A stretch of DNA of 61,711 bases from Paenimyroides baculatum (GTDB lineage: Bacteria; Bacteroidota; Bacteroidia; Flavobacteriales; Flavobacteriaceae), in the NCBI RefSeq assembly GCF_008629655.1, contig NZ_VWSG01000015.1, forward strand, positions 1 to 61,711. Direction: 5' to 3'. How positions within the stretch are numbered: position 1 is the stretch's first letter; every line of letters starts with the position of its first letter. Position numbers and translations under genes: made by a program. This document shows, piece by piece, positions 1 through 8,678 of this stretch. The notes below the pieces were generated by a model that did no database searches, was not told the origin of the DNA, and was given only the letters and a program-made list of their open reading frames with translations.

Positions 1-103
1 CGCAATAGGGATAGAGCGATTGTTGGAGCTCTTTGTTTTGAAAAAACAAAAGCGACTCGCGAAAGCCCGAACTGTAGCAACAGCGGAAGGGATTGCCCAA
101 ATT
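1..103 (-). repeat. Flavobacterial intergenic repeat-like segment
   Basis: This stretch downstream of recX has no convincing gene. Read on the minus strand it contains GGGCAATCCCTTCCGCTG, then TTCGGGCTTTCGCGAG. A shorter form of the same pattern (GGGCAAATCCCTTCGGGTCG followed by GGCTTT) lies near 2967 on the plus strand. From memory, similar GC-richer islands recur between genes in Flavobacterium genomes, so I call it an interspersed repeat. It runs off the left edge. The plus frame is open but looks like repeat rather than protein. Confidence 0.45.
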
Positions 104-135
104 ATGAATAAAAAAACTCCTACGGATTGTAGACG

Positions 136-603
136 TTATTGTAAATCTTTAAGAAAATCAAAAATTAAGTTGCTTTCATAGCCTTTACGCATTAAAAAAT
201 CGACCCATTTGCGTTTTTTCTTTTCTAATGATGGTTCGGTTATGTTTTGCCATTTACGTTCTGCTAGGGCATAGAAATTGCTTAAATAATCGGCTTCTAT
301 TTCTTTTATAGCAGTTTTAATGTTGTAGGAGGATATATCTCGAAACTTCAGTTCTTGTTCTATACGACGTTTACCCCATTGTTTGAATTTATGCTTGCCT
401 CGAGCAAAGCTTTTAGCAAATCGCTCTTCGTTTAAAAAGTTGTTTGCGACCAAATGATCCAAAATATGGTCAATCGCGGTTTGAAACATGCCTAACGACT
501 TTAATTTCATGGTAACTTCCCTATAGCATCGATCTTGATAAGAACAATAGTATTCTAACTTTTTTATGGCGTCGTTTACAGAAATTCCTTGACTGTTTTG
601 CAT
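136..603 (-). CDS. recX: Regulatory protein RecX
   Basis: A 155-residue protein of RecX size and composition: basic, all helical, built from three-helix repeats. The diagnostic stretch is FLNEERFAKSFARGK at about residues 57-71, followed by WGKRRIEQEL, where RecX proteins carry the conserved KxWGxxRIxxEL pattern. RecX binds RecA filaments and limits recombinase and co-protease activity in the cytoplasm. The ATG at 603 is the natural start. The gene is not next to recA here, which is common in Bacteroidota. It is followed by a repeat-like intergenic segment and preceded by a terminator belonging to the next gene. Confidence 0.88.
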   Translation of the reverse strand: MQNSQGISVNDAIKKLEYYCSYQDRCYREVTMKLKSLGMFQTAIDHILDHLVANNFLNEERFAKSFARGKHKFKQWGKRRIEQELKFRDISSYNIKTAIKEIEADYLSNFYALAERKWQNITEPSLEKKKRKWVDFLMRKGYESNLIFDFLKDLQ

Positions 604-629
604 TAGTTAACTGATTCTTATGTGTTTTG

Positions 630-657
630 AAAGAAAAAATCCTCTAACAGAGGATTT
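630..657 (-). terminator. Rho-independent terminator of the 90-aa gene
   Basis: Inverted repeat AAATCCTC / GAGGATTT with a short loop, followed on the minus strand by a T-run. It lies just after the stop codon at 666 and before recX, so recX probably has its own transcript. Confidence 0.7.
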
Positions 658-665
658 CTGGGGTA

Positions 666-938
666 TTATTTTTCTTTATTGTTATTGGTTTCTTGATCGT
701 CTTCTTCATTTTCTTCAGCAAACTGACTCATGATTTGATCGATTTCTTCTTCAGTTAATTCCTCTTCAACCTCGATATCTTCCAACAATGATTCAAACTT
801 TTTAATGTTCTTTTTCATTCTTTTTGAAAGATCTTCATATTCACCCAGCAATTTTTTGTACGATTTAATTACCGATTTCTGTTTTTTTAACTGCTTATTT
901 TGTTCTTTAAGCTTTTTCTTTAATTGGTCTTTTTTCAT
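666..938 (-). CDS. Small coiled-coil protein, function unknown
   Basis: A 90-residue highly charged protein. The first 60 residues are Lys-rich and predicted helical (MKKDQLKKKLKEQNKQLKKQ at the start, with repeated Leu spacing that suggests a coiled coil). The C-terminal third is strongly acidic (EEELTEEEIDQIMSQFAEEN, then poly-Asp/Glu). There is no signal peptide or membrane segment. It is bounded downstream by its own terminator and upstream by tRNA-Leu on the same strand. I do not recognise the family. The charge asymmetry suggests a small cytoplasmic scaffold or nucleic-acid-associated protein, but that is only inference. Confidence 0.65.
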   Translation of the reverse strand: MKKDQLKKKLKEQNKQLKKQKSVIKSYKKLLGEYEDLSKRMKKNIKKFESLLEDIEVEEELTEEEIDQIMSQFAEENEEDDQETNNNKEK

Positions 939-1064
939 ATTGATACGTTTTAGATCTATAAAAATAAGGAAAATACTTCTATATTAAAGCGTATTGATGT
1001 TAAGTTTTAAATTTCGATCTAAAAAATTGGATTAGAAAGTACTGTTGAATGATCTAATAAATAA

Positions 1065-1095
1065 CAAAAAAAGCCCAACTTTGCAGTTGAGCTTT
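1065..1095 (-). terminator. Terminator after tRNA-Leu
   Basis: On the minus strand an AAGCTCAACT / AGTTGGGCTT hairpin with a 4-base loop precedes seven T residues. It lies directly downstream of the tRNA-Leu gene. Confidence 0.7.
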
Positions 1096-1098
1096 CTG

Positions 1099-1178
1099 TA
1101 CCTGAGGTGGGAATCGAACCCACACTCCAAAGAACACGAGTTTGAGTCGTGCGCGTCTACCAATTCCGCCACTCAGGC
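1099..1178 (-). tRNA. tRNA-Leu (CAA anticodon)
   Basis: On the minus strand the acceptor stem starts GCCTGAG and closes with CTCAGGT, then discriminator A. The D-arm is GGAATTGGTAGAC. The anticodon stem CACGA/TCGTG encloses loop CTCAAAC, with anticodon CAA. A short variable arm and the T-arm GTGGG-TTCGATT-CCCAC follow. The A73 discriminator, D-arm and length of about 80 nt fit leucine. No CCA is encoded. Confidence 0.95.
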
Positions 1179-1323
1179 TTTTTGCTTGAAATTGTGTTGC
1201 AAATGTAAACACAATATTATTTAAAACAAATAAAATATTAAAAAAAATGCGGTATCATTAAAATTATTTTTAAATTTGCACCCACAATACAACAAACAAT
1301 AATAACTACTAAATTAAGCAACA

Positions 1324-2265
1324 ATGAGTTACTTTGAACCTGAAGCAAAAGTATTTGCATGTTCGCAAAGTAAAGTATTAGCAGAAAAGATTGCCAAACA
1401 TTACGGTGTAGAGTTGGGGCGTGTATCATTTTCGCATTACAGTGATGGGGAATTTCAACCATCGTTTGAAGAGTCTATTCGTGGATTACGTGTGTTCTTG
1501 GTATGTTCTACTTTTCCAAGTGCCGATAATTTAATGGAATTATTGTTAATGTGCGATGCTGCAAAACGTGCATCTGCTCGTCACATTACCGCTGTAATTC
1601 CTTATTTTGGTTGGGCGCGTCAAGACCGTAAAGACAAGCCGCGTGTGCCGATAGGTGCAAAATTAGTAGCTAAAATGTTAGAAACTGCCGGTGCAACTCG
1701 TGTAATGACAATGGATTTACATGCAGACCAAATACAAGGTTTCTTTGAAAAACCGGTAGATCATCTGTATGCATCAACCATCTTTTTACCTTATGTACAA
1801 TCGTTAGGTTTAGAGAATTTAACCATTGCATCGCCTGATATGGGTGGATCTAAACGTGCGTATGCTTATGCTAAATATTTAGAAAGCGAAGTTGTTGTAT
1901 GTTACAAACAACGTAAAAAAGCCAATGTTATCGATACCATGGAATTGATTGGTGACGTAAAAGGCAGAAACGTTATTTTAGTTGACGATATGATTGATAC
2001 AGGTGGAACATTAGCAAAAGCAGCCGATGTTATGATGGAACGTGGCGCTTTAAGCGTGCGTGCAATCTGTACACATGCCATTTTATCGGGCAACGCAGTT
2101 GAGAAGATAGAAAACTCGGCATTAACAGAATTAATCGTTACAGATTCAATTCCGTTGAAAAAAGAAAGCAGCAAAATACGTGTCATAACATGTACCGAAT
2201 TATTTGCAGATGTAATGCACATGGTACAAAATAACACATCTATCAGCGATAAGTTTATCATGTAA
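1324..2265 (+). CDS. prs: Ribose-phosphate pyrophosphokinase
   Basis: Makes PRPP from ribose 5-phosphate and ATP for purine, pyrimidine, histidine and NAD synthesis in the cytosol. The 313-residue length is normal for class I PRPP synthetases. Visible signatures are the ATP/PRPP-binding loop PYFGWARQDRKDKPRVPIGA (about residues 95-114), MDLHADQIQGFF, and the ribose-phosphate binding loop NVILVDDMIDTGGTL near 216-230. A TAnnTTTG -7 element at 1271-1278 sits about 50 bases before the ATG. The gene is followed closely by rplY (27-base gap), so the two are likely co-transcribed. Confidence 0.97.
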   Translation: MSYFEPEAKVFACSQSKVLAEKIAKHYGVELGRVSFSHYSDGEFQPSFEESIRGLRVFLVCSTFPSADNLMELLLMCDAAKRASARHITAVIPYFGWARQDRKDKPRVPIGAKLVAKMLETAGATRVMTMDLHADQIQGFFEKPVDHLYASTIFLPYVQSLGLENLTIASPDMGGSKRAYAYAKYLESEVVVCYKQRKKANVIDTMELIGDVKGRNVILVDDMIDTGGTLAKAADVMMERGALSVRAICTHAILSGNAVEKIENSALTELIVTDSIPLKKESSKIRVITCTELFADVMHMVQNNTSISDKFIM

Positions 2266-2292
2266 TTTTTTATTAATTTTTATATATTTAAA

Positions 2293-2898
2293 ATGAAATC
2301 AATTTCAATTAAAGGACAAGAAAGAGAAAGCGTGGGTAAAGTAGCTACCAAAACCGCACGTAATGCTGGATTGGTTCCTTGCGTAATTTACGGAGGAGAA
2401 CAACCAGTACATTTTACAGCTGAGGAAAAAGCATTCAAAAGCTTAGTGTATACTCCAAACGTACACACTGTTGCAATTGATTTAGGTGCTAAGCAAGTTG
2501 ACGCTATCTTGCAAGACATTCAGTTTGATCCAGTATCAGACAAAATTTTACACATCGATTTCTACCAGTTACAAGCTGATAAAGAAATCACTATGGAAGT
2601 TCCTGTAAAAGTTGTAGGAAACTCTAAAGGTGTTATGGCAGGTGGTGTTTTACGTTTAAACCAACGTAAATTAAAAGTACGTGCTTTACCGGCAAACTTA
2701 CCTGATTTCGTAGAAGCGGATATCACAGAATTAGAAATGGGTAACAAATTATACATTACTAAATTGCCAACAAACAACTTTAAATTGTTACAACCAGACA
2801 ATACAGTAATTGCACAAGTACGTATTTCTCGTGCTGCAATGAAAGCTGCTCAAGAAGCTGCAAAAGCAGAAAAAGGTGGAGCAAAAAAGAAAAAATAA
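2293..2898 (+). CDS. rplY: 50S ribosomal protein L25/general stress protein Ctc
   Basis: A 201-residue long form (TL5/Ctc type) of L25, which binds 5S rRNA. The N-terminal domain begins [20 protein letters not shown] and carries the typical [14 protein letters not shown] stretch. The C-terminal beta domain follows ([19 protein letters not shown]), ending in a basic Lys/Ala tail that is usual in Bacteroidota. It lies directly behind prs and ends at a strong terminator. Linkage of prs to L25 is common in this phylum. Confidence 0.95.
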   Translation: MKSISIKGQERESVGKVATKTARNAGLVPCVIYGGEQPVHFTAEEKAFKSLVYTPNVHTVAIDLGAKQVDAILQDIQFDPVSDKILHIDFYQLQADKEITMEVPVKVVGNSKGVMAGGVLRLNQRKLKVRALPANLPDFVEADITELEMGNKLYITKLPTNNFKLLQPDNTVIAQVRISRAAMKAAQEAAKAEKGGAKKKK

Positions 2899-2920
2899 TC
2901 AACGTTATTTTTATACAAAA

Positions 2921-2948
2921 AGCCTCGAATTTATTCGGGGCTTTTTTA
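2921..2948 (+). terminator. Terminator of prs-rplY
   Basis: Hairpin AGCCTCGAAT / TTATTCGGGGCT followed by six T residues, 23 bases after the rplY stop. Confidence 0.8.
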
Positions 2949-2966
2949 TTGATCTATTTTTTATTT

Positions 2967-2993
2967 GGGCAAATCCCTTCGGGTCGGGCTTTA
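2967..2993 (+). repeat. Short copy of the GGGCAA-type intergenic repeat
   Basis: GGGCAAATCCCTTCGGGTCG followed by GGCTTT resembles the minus-strand segment at 62-100. It lies between the rplY terminator and a convergent gene and is locally GC-richer than its surroundings. Confidence 0.4.
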
Positions 2994-3039
2994 AGTTACA
3001 ATTTTTTTGCTCGTTTCTCACAAAAAGTCTTTTGCAAAC

Positions 3040-3073
3040 AAAGAAGTCATTCTCGGTTAAGAATGACTTTTTG
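3040..3073. terminator. Hairpin between convergent genes
   Basis: AAGTCATTCTC / GAATGACTT inverted repeat flanked by A- and T-runs, so it can act on both strands. It sits 22 bases past the stop of the leftward gene at 3095. Confidence 0.6.
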
Positions 3074-3094
3074 TGTATAATTAGTTTACTGTTT

Positions 3095-3484
3095 TTAAGT
3101 TCTTAATCCGTTCTTGGCTTCAAGATAATTCTTAAAGGTAGAAAGATTTTTTAAAGATCCATCATCGTTAAATTGAACTTCGCAACAATACATACCGCTT
3201 ATGAATTGTTTATCTCCGTTCGGAAATTCATAAATCGTTCCGCCTTTGTCAGACATGAAATGATGGCTTACAAACCAAAACTTAATTTCTTGTTTATTGT
3301 TAAGTGTAATAATTCCATACTGTACACCACTGTTAGTAATATTATAGTGTATGGTACTACTCTTTGCTTTTAGATCTATAAAATCAAAATTATCTTCTGA
3401 TAATTGTTTCTTTAAGAATCTTTCAGATTCTGTAGTGTAAGGTATACACAATAAAATCAAACCAAAAAACAGAAAATTTCTCAA
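3095..3484 (-). CDS. Putative exported protein, unknown function
   Basis: A 129-residue protein starting MRNFLFFGLILLCIPYTTES, a short hydrophobic signal-like segment. There is a Cys in it but no clean lipobox, so a cleaved signal peptide or an anchor is possible. The remainder is mixed beta/alpha with no motif I recognise; two adjacent Cys occur in MYCCEVQF. It lies alone downstream of pyk on the same strand, 18 bases apart, so it may be read through from the pyk transcript. Annotate as hypothetical. Confidence 0.6.
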   Translation of the reverse strand: MRNFLFFGLILLCIPYTTESERFLKKQLSEDNFDFIDLKAKSSTIHYNITNSGVQYGIITLNNKQEIKFWFVSHHFMSDKGGTIYEFPNGDKQFISGMYCCEVQFNDDGSLKNLSTFKNYLEAKNGLRT

Positions 3485-3502
3485 GTAAACGTATGTTTTT
3501 AT

Positions 3503-4933
3503 CTATTCAATTTCAGAAACACGAATCGTGTTTACCATTCCCTTTTCATTTAAAGGCATCGAAGCTAAATTAATCGTGTAATCGCCTTCTAATACATAAT
3601 TGTTTTCTTTGGCAATCTGGTTAATATCTTCAATAGTAACATCGGTACTTTCGTATTTATCGTACCAAAAAGCAGTAACACCCCAAAGCAAACTTAACTG
3701 TGTAAGCATGTTTTTGTTTGATGTATAAGCTAAAATGTGTGCATTTGGTCGCCATGCCGAAATTTGAAAAGCAGTGTATCCTGAATTGGTTAGCGTGTTA
3801 ATAACCTTTGCTTCGATACTGTTTGCCATAATGGCTGCGTGGTAGCAAATAGATTTGGTGATGAAACGTTTTGTTTTAATTTTAGGATCGTTAACAGGTA
3901 GTTTAATCAAATCTGAATTTTCTACACTGTTAATAATCTGTGTCATTTTTTCGATTACCTGAACAGGATAATTACCAACCGATGTTTCTCCTGAAAGCAT
4001 TACTGCATCGGCCCCATCCATTACAGAATTTGCAACGTCGTTCACTTCGGCACGAGTAGGTGTCAGGCTGGTAATCATTGTTTCCATCATCTGTGTGGCA
4101 ATAATTACCGGAATACGAGCATATTTTGCTTTGTGAACCAATTGTTTTTGAATCAACGGAACTTCTTGTGCCGGAATTTCAACACCCAAATCGCCACGAG
4201 CAACCATTAAACCATCGCAATGTGATACAATTTTATTGATGTTCGCAACAGCTTCGGGTTTTTCAATTTTAGCAATAATCGGAATTTTATGATCAGAATG
4301 TTCTTCAATCAGTAATCGTAAATCTTCTAAATCTTCTTCGGTTCTTACAAAAGAAAGAGCAATCCAGTCAACACTTAATTTAATCGCGAAAAGAGCATCT
4401 TTAATGTCTTTTTCGGTTAAAGCCGGCAATGAAACCTTTGTGTTTGGTAAATTAACTCCCTTTTTAGATCGTAACGGACCGCCTTGAACAACAACAGCTC
4501 TCACTTCATGAATACCGTCTGTATCCAACACCGTGAAAATAAGTTTACCATCGTCTAATAAAATGCTTTCACCCGGATTTACATCTTGCGGAAAACTTTT
4601 ATAGGTCATGTAAACTTTTTCGGCTGTTCCTAAAAATTCTTCTTTGGTAGAAAAAGTAATAATATCGCCTTTTTTAAGAACAACTTCGTCTTTCATTACA
4701 CCTACGCGTAATTTCGGACCTTGTAAATCGGCTAATATAGAAGTGTTGTATTGAAATTCGTCGTTTAACTCGCGAATGATTTTAACCTTGTCTTCAATGT
4801 CAAAATAATCTGCATGCGAAAAGTTGATTCTAAAAACATTTACACCAGATTCAATCATTTGCTTAATTATCTCTTTGGTGCTGCAAGCCGGACCTAGGGT
4901 TGCGACTATTTTTGTTTTTTTTCTTGGTAACAT
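3503..4933 (-). CDS. pyk: Pyruvate kinase
   Basis: Final ATP-forming step of glycolysis (PEP + ADP to pyruvate + ATP). The 476-residue length is standard. N-terminal KTKIVATLGPAC, the central catalytic signature ending in MVARGDLGVEIP (about 240-251), IIATQMMETMI, and AVMLSGETSVGNYP are all present. The C-terminal allosteric domain is complete. The gene begins one base after the stop of the IPExxxVDY gene, so translation is likely coupled. It is the last core gene of the leftward acpP-fabF-rnc-IPExxxVDY-pyk cluster. Confidence 0.97.
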   Translation of the reverse strand: MLPRKKTKIVATLGPACSTKEIIKQMIESGVNVFRINFSHADYFDIEDKVKIIRELNDEFQYNTSILADLQGPKLRVGVMKDEVVLKKGDIITFSTKEEFLGTAEKVYMTYKSFPQDVNPGESILLDDGKLIFTVLDTDGIHEVRAVVVQGGPLRSKKGVNLPNTKVSLPALTEKDIKDALFAIKLSVDWIALSFVRTEEDLEDLRLLIEEHSDHKIPIIAKIEKPEAVANINKIVSHCDGLMVARGDLGVEIPAQEVPLIQKQLVHKAKYARIPVIIATQMMETMITSLTPTRAEVNDVANSVMDGADAVMLSGETSVGNYPVQVIEKMTQIINSVENSDLIKLPVNDPKIKTKRFITKSICYHAAIMANSIEAKVINTLTNSGYTAFQISAWRPNAHILAYTSNKNMLTQLSLLWGVTAFWYDKYESTDVTIEDINQIAKENNYVLEGDYTINLASMPLNEKGMVNTIRVSEIE

Positions 4934-4934
4934 A

Positions 4935-5453
4935 TTAAAAAATTAAATTTTTTTGTGATTTTATATTTAAAGAATCAATATCAACGACAAATTGGGTTGA
5001 TATGTTCTTTATGTTTTGAAGTTTTTCTAACAATTCTTCTGTTTCAAACAAAAAATCGGTGTTTTCAATCAGAATAAAAAAGTCGATATTTTTCCATTCC
5101 GGTATCAGATAATGCGTTGCTGCGAACAATTCTTCGTTGTTTTTAAACAAAGAATAACCTTCGTTAGTATCATTTTCCGTGTAATTCGATTTATTTTCGA
5201 ACAATCGCCAAATCAAATGATTTTTGTGATCTTGGAAAATAAAACTCCTAAAAAAAGCAGTTACATTTTCTGTTAGCGATATTTCAGGAAGAACTTTTTT
5301 AAACTGTACGCCCAGATATCTGTTTAAAGAATACGCCATTTTGTAATCGGGCATGTTAGATTTTATGGCAATTAGAACAATATCGTCCTTATCGTCATCA
5401 ATAAATTCCAGCTTGTGTAAAACTTCGTTTGTATTTTTTTTCTGCGGCGTCAT
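4935..5453 (-). CDS. IPExxxVDY family protein
   Basis: A 172-residue protein with no signal peptide. Near residue 117 it has IPEWKNIDFFILIEN, a version of the IPExxxVDY motif that names this Bacteroidota family. The family regularly sits just upstream of pyk, as here. Its biochemical role is unknown to me. The conserved position between rnc and pyk suggests a housekeeping cytoplasmic role. The stop is one base from the pyk ATG and 64 bases separate it from rnc. Confidence 0.8.
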   Translation of the reverse strand: MTPQKKNTNEVLHKLEFIDDDKDDIVLIAIKSNMPDYKMAYSLNRYLGVQFKKVLPEISLTENVTAFFRSFIFQDHKNHLIWRLFENKSNYTENDTNEGYSLFKNNEELFAATHYLIPEWKNIDFFILIENTDFLFETEELLEKLQNIKNISTQFVVDIDSLNIKSQKNLIF

Positions 5454-5517
5454 TCTTTTAACAAAAATACAAAATTTAAATACGATTATTGATTGAAACT
5501 CAATATTTAATCATTTT

Positions 5518-6261
5518 TTAATGCTGCAGTATCTGATTTTGCAATGCAAAGTAGGCGCGGTGTGCCGCTTTTTCTTCGGCTTTTTTCTTGCTGGTCGCGC
5601 GTGCGCGTGCAATAACTGTATCGTTAAAATACAGTTTTATGTAGAAATGCTTAACGTTGTCTTTTCCGTTATCGTCACAGTTTTCAAACTTAAAGGTGCA
5701 TTTGTTTTTTTGGCAATACTCAATAAACAGACTTTTGTAGCTTGATATTTTATTTTCTAAATGTTCCAGATCTTTAAAATCGATCAGAATATTCTTGTAA
5801 ATAAATTTTTCGCAGGCTGTAAATCCGGTATCAACGTAAATGGCACCAATTAAAGCTTCTAACAAATTACCGTTAATGTTGTCGCCAAAGTTGTGAATGT
5901 TCGCTTTTGTTCGAACCAAATCAATTAATTGAAGTTTTTTGCCAATGCTGTTAAGGTACGATCTGTTTACGATTTTTGATCGCATTTGTGTAAGATAACC
6001 TTCATCGCCTTTTGGAGCATTTTTGTATAGAAAGGCAGCAATGACTGATCCTAAAATAGCATCGCCCAAAAATTCCAAACGTTCATAATTTAAAGGCTCG
6101 CCTGTAATACCGATTTTGTTGAGAGAGCGATGCGTAAAAGCAGTCTCGAAAAGAAGTGTGTTTTTTGGCTTGTATCCGATTACTTTCGAAATTTCCGAAC
6201 AAAAAATCCCGCTATTATTAATAGGGGATCTTTTTGTCAGTATTTTTTTAAGCCAATTCAT
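5518..6261 (-). CDS. rnc: Ribonuclease III
   Basis: Double-strand-specific endoribonuclease for rRNA and mRNA processing. The signature NYERLEFLGDAILG lies at about residues 58-71 and the second metal-binding segment GNLLEALIGAIYVD at about 131-144, with E135 the probable catalytic Glu. A C-terminal dsRNA-binding domain covers about 173-243 and ends in the Lys/Ala-rich ATSKKKAEEKAAHRAYFAL. Length 247. The start lies 6 bases after fabF ends, so it is clearly in the same operon. Confidence 0.96.
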   Translation of the reverse strand: MNWLKKILTKRSPINNSGIFCSEISKVIGYKPKNTLLFETAFTHRSLNKIGITGEPLNYERLEFLGDAILGSVIAAFLYKNAPKGDEGYLTQMRSKIVNRSYLNSIGKKLQLIDLVRTKANIHNFGDNINGNLLEALIGAIYVDTGFTACEKFIYKNILIDFKDLEHLENKISSYKSLFIEYCQKNKCTFKFENCDDNGKDNVKHFYIKLYFNDTVIARARATSKKKAEEKAAHRAYFALQNQILQH

Positions 6262-6267
6262 GCTTAA

Positions 6268-7521
6268 TTAGTTCTCTAATTTTTTAACCAAAACACAAGC
6301 ATTGTGTCCGCCAAAACCAAACGTGTTACTCATTAAAACCTTAACATCGCGTTTTTGCGCTTTGTTAAAAGTAAAGTTTAGTTTAGAATCGATGTTTTTA
6401 TCGGCAGTAAAATGGTTGATTGTTGGTGGAATGATACCATGTTGAATCGCCAAAATACAAGAAATAGCTTCAATAGCCCCTGTTGCACCTAATAAATGCC
6501 CGGTCATAGATTTTGTTGAATTCAAGTTCATTGTATAAGCATGTTCACCAAAAACCTCTAAAATTGCTTTAGATTCTGCAATATCACCTAATGGTGTAGA
6601 TGTTCCGTGCATGTTTACACCATCAACATCTGTTGGTTTTAAACCAGCATCGCGCAAACAGTTCAACATTACGTTTTTAGCACCTAAACCTTCAGGGTGT
6701 GGAGCTGTAATGTGGTGTGCATCTGCAGACATACCGCCGCCGCCAATTTCACAATAGATTTTTGCGCCACGAGCAACCGCGTGTTCATATTCTTCTAAAA
6801 CCAAAGCACCTGCACCTTCGCCTAAAACAAAACCGTCACGGTCTTTATCTGTTGGTCTTGATGCTGTTTTTGGATCGTCGTTTCTTGTTGATAATGCGTG
6901 CATAGCGTTAAATCCGCCGATTCCTGCAATGGTAACCGCCGCTTCAGATCCACCTGTAACAATAACATCTGCCATACCTAAACGAATGTAGTTAAAGGCA
7001 TCAATAATTGCATTGGTAGATGATGCACATGCAGAAACCGTTGTAAAGTTTGGTCCGCGTAAACCGTATTTCATAGAAATTAATCCACCGGCAATATCGG
7101 CAATCATTTTAGGAATAAAGAACGGGTTGAATTTTGGTACACCGTTTCCTTGGTTAAAATTGGTAACCTCGTCTTGAAAAGTTTGTAAACCACCAATTCC
7201 CGAACCCCAGATTACCCCAGCACGATCTAAATCTAATTTTTCAAGATTAAAATTCGCATCTTCCATTGCTTCGGTAGCGGTAACGATAGCATATTGGGTG
7301 TAGCGGTCCATTTTTCTTGCTTCTTTCCTGTCGATAAAATCTTCAACATTAAAATCTTTAACCTCACAAGCAAATTGTGTTTTAAAGTTAGAAGCGTCAA
7401 AATAGGTAATTGGCGCTGCGCCGCTTACTCCGTTAATAAGTCCGTCCCAGTAAGCTGCAACGTTATTTCCAATAGGAGTTAGGGCACCTAAACCAGTAAC
7501 AACAACTCGCTTCAAATTCAT
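6268..7521 (-). CDS. fabF: Beta-ketoacyl-ACP synthase II
   Basis: Elongating condensing enzyme of fatty acid synthesis. I start at 7521 (MNLKRVVVTGLGALTPIGNN), the conserved FabF N terminus; the upstream in-frame extension is non-conserved. The nucleophile is C165 in TTVSACASSTN. The two catalytic His lie in NMHGTSTPLGD and TGHLLGATGAIEA. The C-terminal SNTFGFGGHNACV glycine loop is intact. 417 residues. It sits downstream of acpP, its acyl-carrier partner, but is separated from it by two hairpins, one terminator-like. Confidence 0.97.
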   Translation of the reverse strand: MNLKRVVVTGLGALTPIGNNVAAYWDGLINGVSGAAPITYFDASNFKTQFACEVKDFNVEDFIDRKEARKMDRYTQYAIVTATEAMEDANFNLEKLDLDRAGVIWGSGIGGLQTFQDEVTNFNQGNGVPKFNPFFIPKMIADIAGGLISMKYGLRGPNFTTVSACASSTNAIIDAFNYIRLGMADVIVTGGSEAAVTIAGIGGFNAMHALSTRNDDPKTASRPTDKDRDGFVLGEGAGALVLEEYEHAVARGAKIYCEIGGGGMSADAHHITAPHPEGLGAKNVMLNCLRDAGLKPTDVDGVNMHGTSTPLGDIAESKAILEVFGEHAYTMNLNSTKSMTGHLLGATGAIEAISCILAIQHGIIPPTINHFTADKNIDSKLNFTFNKAQKRDVKVLMSNTFGFGGHNACVLVKKLEN

Positions 7522-7543
7522 ATAAGTATATTTTAAATAAAAT

Positions 7544-7583
7544 AATAAAAACCCAAGTTTCAAGAAAAACGAAACATTGGGTT
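7544..7583 (-). terminator. Terminator-like hairpin between acpP and fabF
   Basis: On the minus strand an AACCCAATGTTTC / GAAACTTGGGTT hairpin is followed by TTTATTATTTTA. It lies in the 5' leader of fabF. A leaky terminator here would give more acpP than fabF mRNA, matching the high demand for ACP. Confidence 0.55.
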
Positions 7584-7648
7584 GCTATAATTTTACAGAT
7601 TTAGATCTAATAATTTAATCTTAAACTTGGAAAAAGGAAATAATAACA

Positions 7649-7677
7649 CCTGTGCAATATTAAATATACTGCACAGG
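7649..7677 (-). promoter_or_regulatory. Hairpin directly after acpP
   Basis: Perfect CCTGTGCA / TGCACAGG arms, 11 bases past the acpP stop codon. The downstream tract on the minus strand is only moderately T-rich (TGTTATTATTTCC). It is either a weak terminator or a 3' stabiliser of the abundant acpP mRNA. Confidence 0.5.
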
Positions 7678-7688
7678 CTAATTAGTTA

Positions 7689-7925
7689 TTATTTTTTAGC
7701 CTCTTCGATGTAAGAGATAGCTTGACCAACAGTAGCAATGTTTTCAGCTTGATCGTCTGGGATTTGAATATCAAATTCTTTTTCAAATTCCATGATTAGC
7801 TCAACAGTGTCTAATGAATCAGCTCCTAAATCATTTGTGAAGCTTGCTTCTGTTACAACTTCGTTTTCGTCAACTCCTAATTTGTCAACGATAATTGCTT
7901 TTACTCTTGATGCAATGTCTGACAT
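7689..7925 (-). CDS. acpP: Acyl carrier protein
   Basis: 78 residues, acidic and helical. The phosphopantetheine site is S37 in [18 protein letters not shown], the classic DSL motif. It carries growing acyl chains for FabF, encoded next. A TATTTTTG -7 candidate is at 7960-7967 on the minus strand. It heads the leftward cluster and diverges from purN, with a 189-base shared regulatory gap. Confidence 0.97.
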   Translation of the reverse strand: MSDIASRVKAIIVDKLGVDENEVVTEASFTNDLGADSLDTVELIMEFEKEFDIQIPDDQAENIATVGQAISYIEEAKK

Positions 7926-8114
7926 AACCTTTTCTATTTTTTAAGTTTAATTGTTGTGGCAAAAATATAAAACTTTAATTTAAAACCACACTTTTAATTG
8001 TTTTTGTAACTGCGAAGTTAAAAAAATAATTTTTAAATGGATATTTTTTTCGATTTTTGTGCTGGTTAAATTAATTATTTAATCTTTAATACCCAATAAA
8101 AGTATCGTAATTGT

Positions 8115-8678
8115 ATGAAAAACATTGTTTTATTAGCTTCAGGATCGGGAAGTAACGCAGAAAATATCATTAAGTATTTTAGAGAAAAAAAGATTTCGCA
8201 CAACTTTCATATCATTACCAATAAAAAAGATGCTTTTGTTTTAGAACGAGCTAAAAATTTGAATGTTTCTGCCGAAGTGATTACCAAAAAGCAGAATGAT
8301 GAGGGTATTTTGTTTGATAGAATCAACGAATTAAAACCCGATTTAATTGTTTTAGCAGGATATTTATTGTTGTTTCCTGCCCAAATTGTGGCGCTATATC
8401 CAAACAAAATAGTAAATATTCATCCGGCACTTTTACCAAAATTCGGAGGGAAAGGAATGTACGGAGGTTTTGTGCACGATGCAGTTGTTGCCAATAAAGA
8501 AACCGAAACCGGCATAACCATTCATTTTGTAAGTGAACATTACGATGAAGGCGCAGTTATTTTTCAGGCTAAAACGCCGGTTGCCGAAATCGATACGGCT
8601 TTAGATGTTGCCAATAAAGTACACGAATTAGAGTATGAGCATTTCCCGAAAGTGATCGAAAAATTATTGGACGATTAA
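8115..8678 (+). CDS. purN: Phosphoribosylglycinamide formyltransferase
   Basis: Transfers formyl from 10-formyl-THF to GAR, the third step of purine synthesis. 187 residues. The N-terminal phosphate loop is LLASGSGSNAENI. The active-site stretch is VNIHPALLPKFGGKGMYG, containing the catalytic Asn and His; the catalytic Asp is in HYDEGAVIFQ. It diverges from acpP. The stop overlaps the end of the convergent gene at 8675 by 4 bases. It is close to rnhA, pfkB and a purF paralogue. Confidence 0.95.
   Translation: MKNIVLLASGSGSNAENIIKYFREKKISHNFHIITNKKDAFVLERAKNLNVSAEVITKKQNDEGILFDRINELKPDLIVLAGYLLLFPAQIVALYPNKIVNIHPALLPKFGGKGMYGGFVHDAVVANKETETGITIHFVSEHYDEGAVIFQAKTPVAEIDTALDVANKVHELEYEHFPKVIEKLLDD

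Noticed and set aside
1..111. Open plus-strand frame at the left edge
   Set aside because: It reads through a known-looking intergenic repeat and gives a Cys/Arg-rich peptide with no family resemblance.
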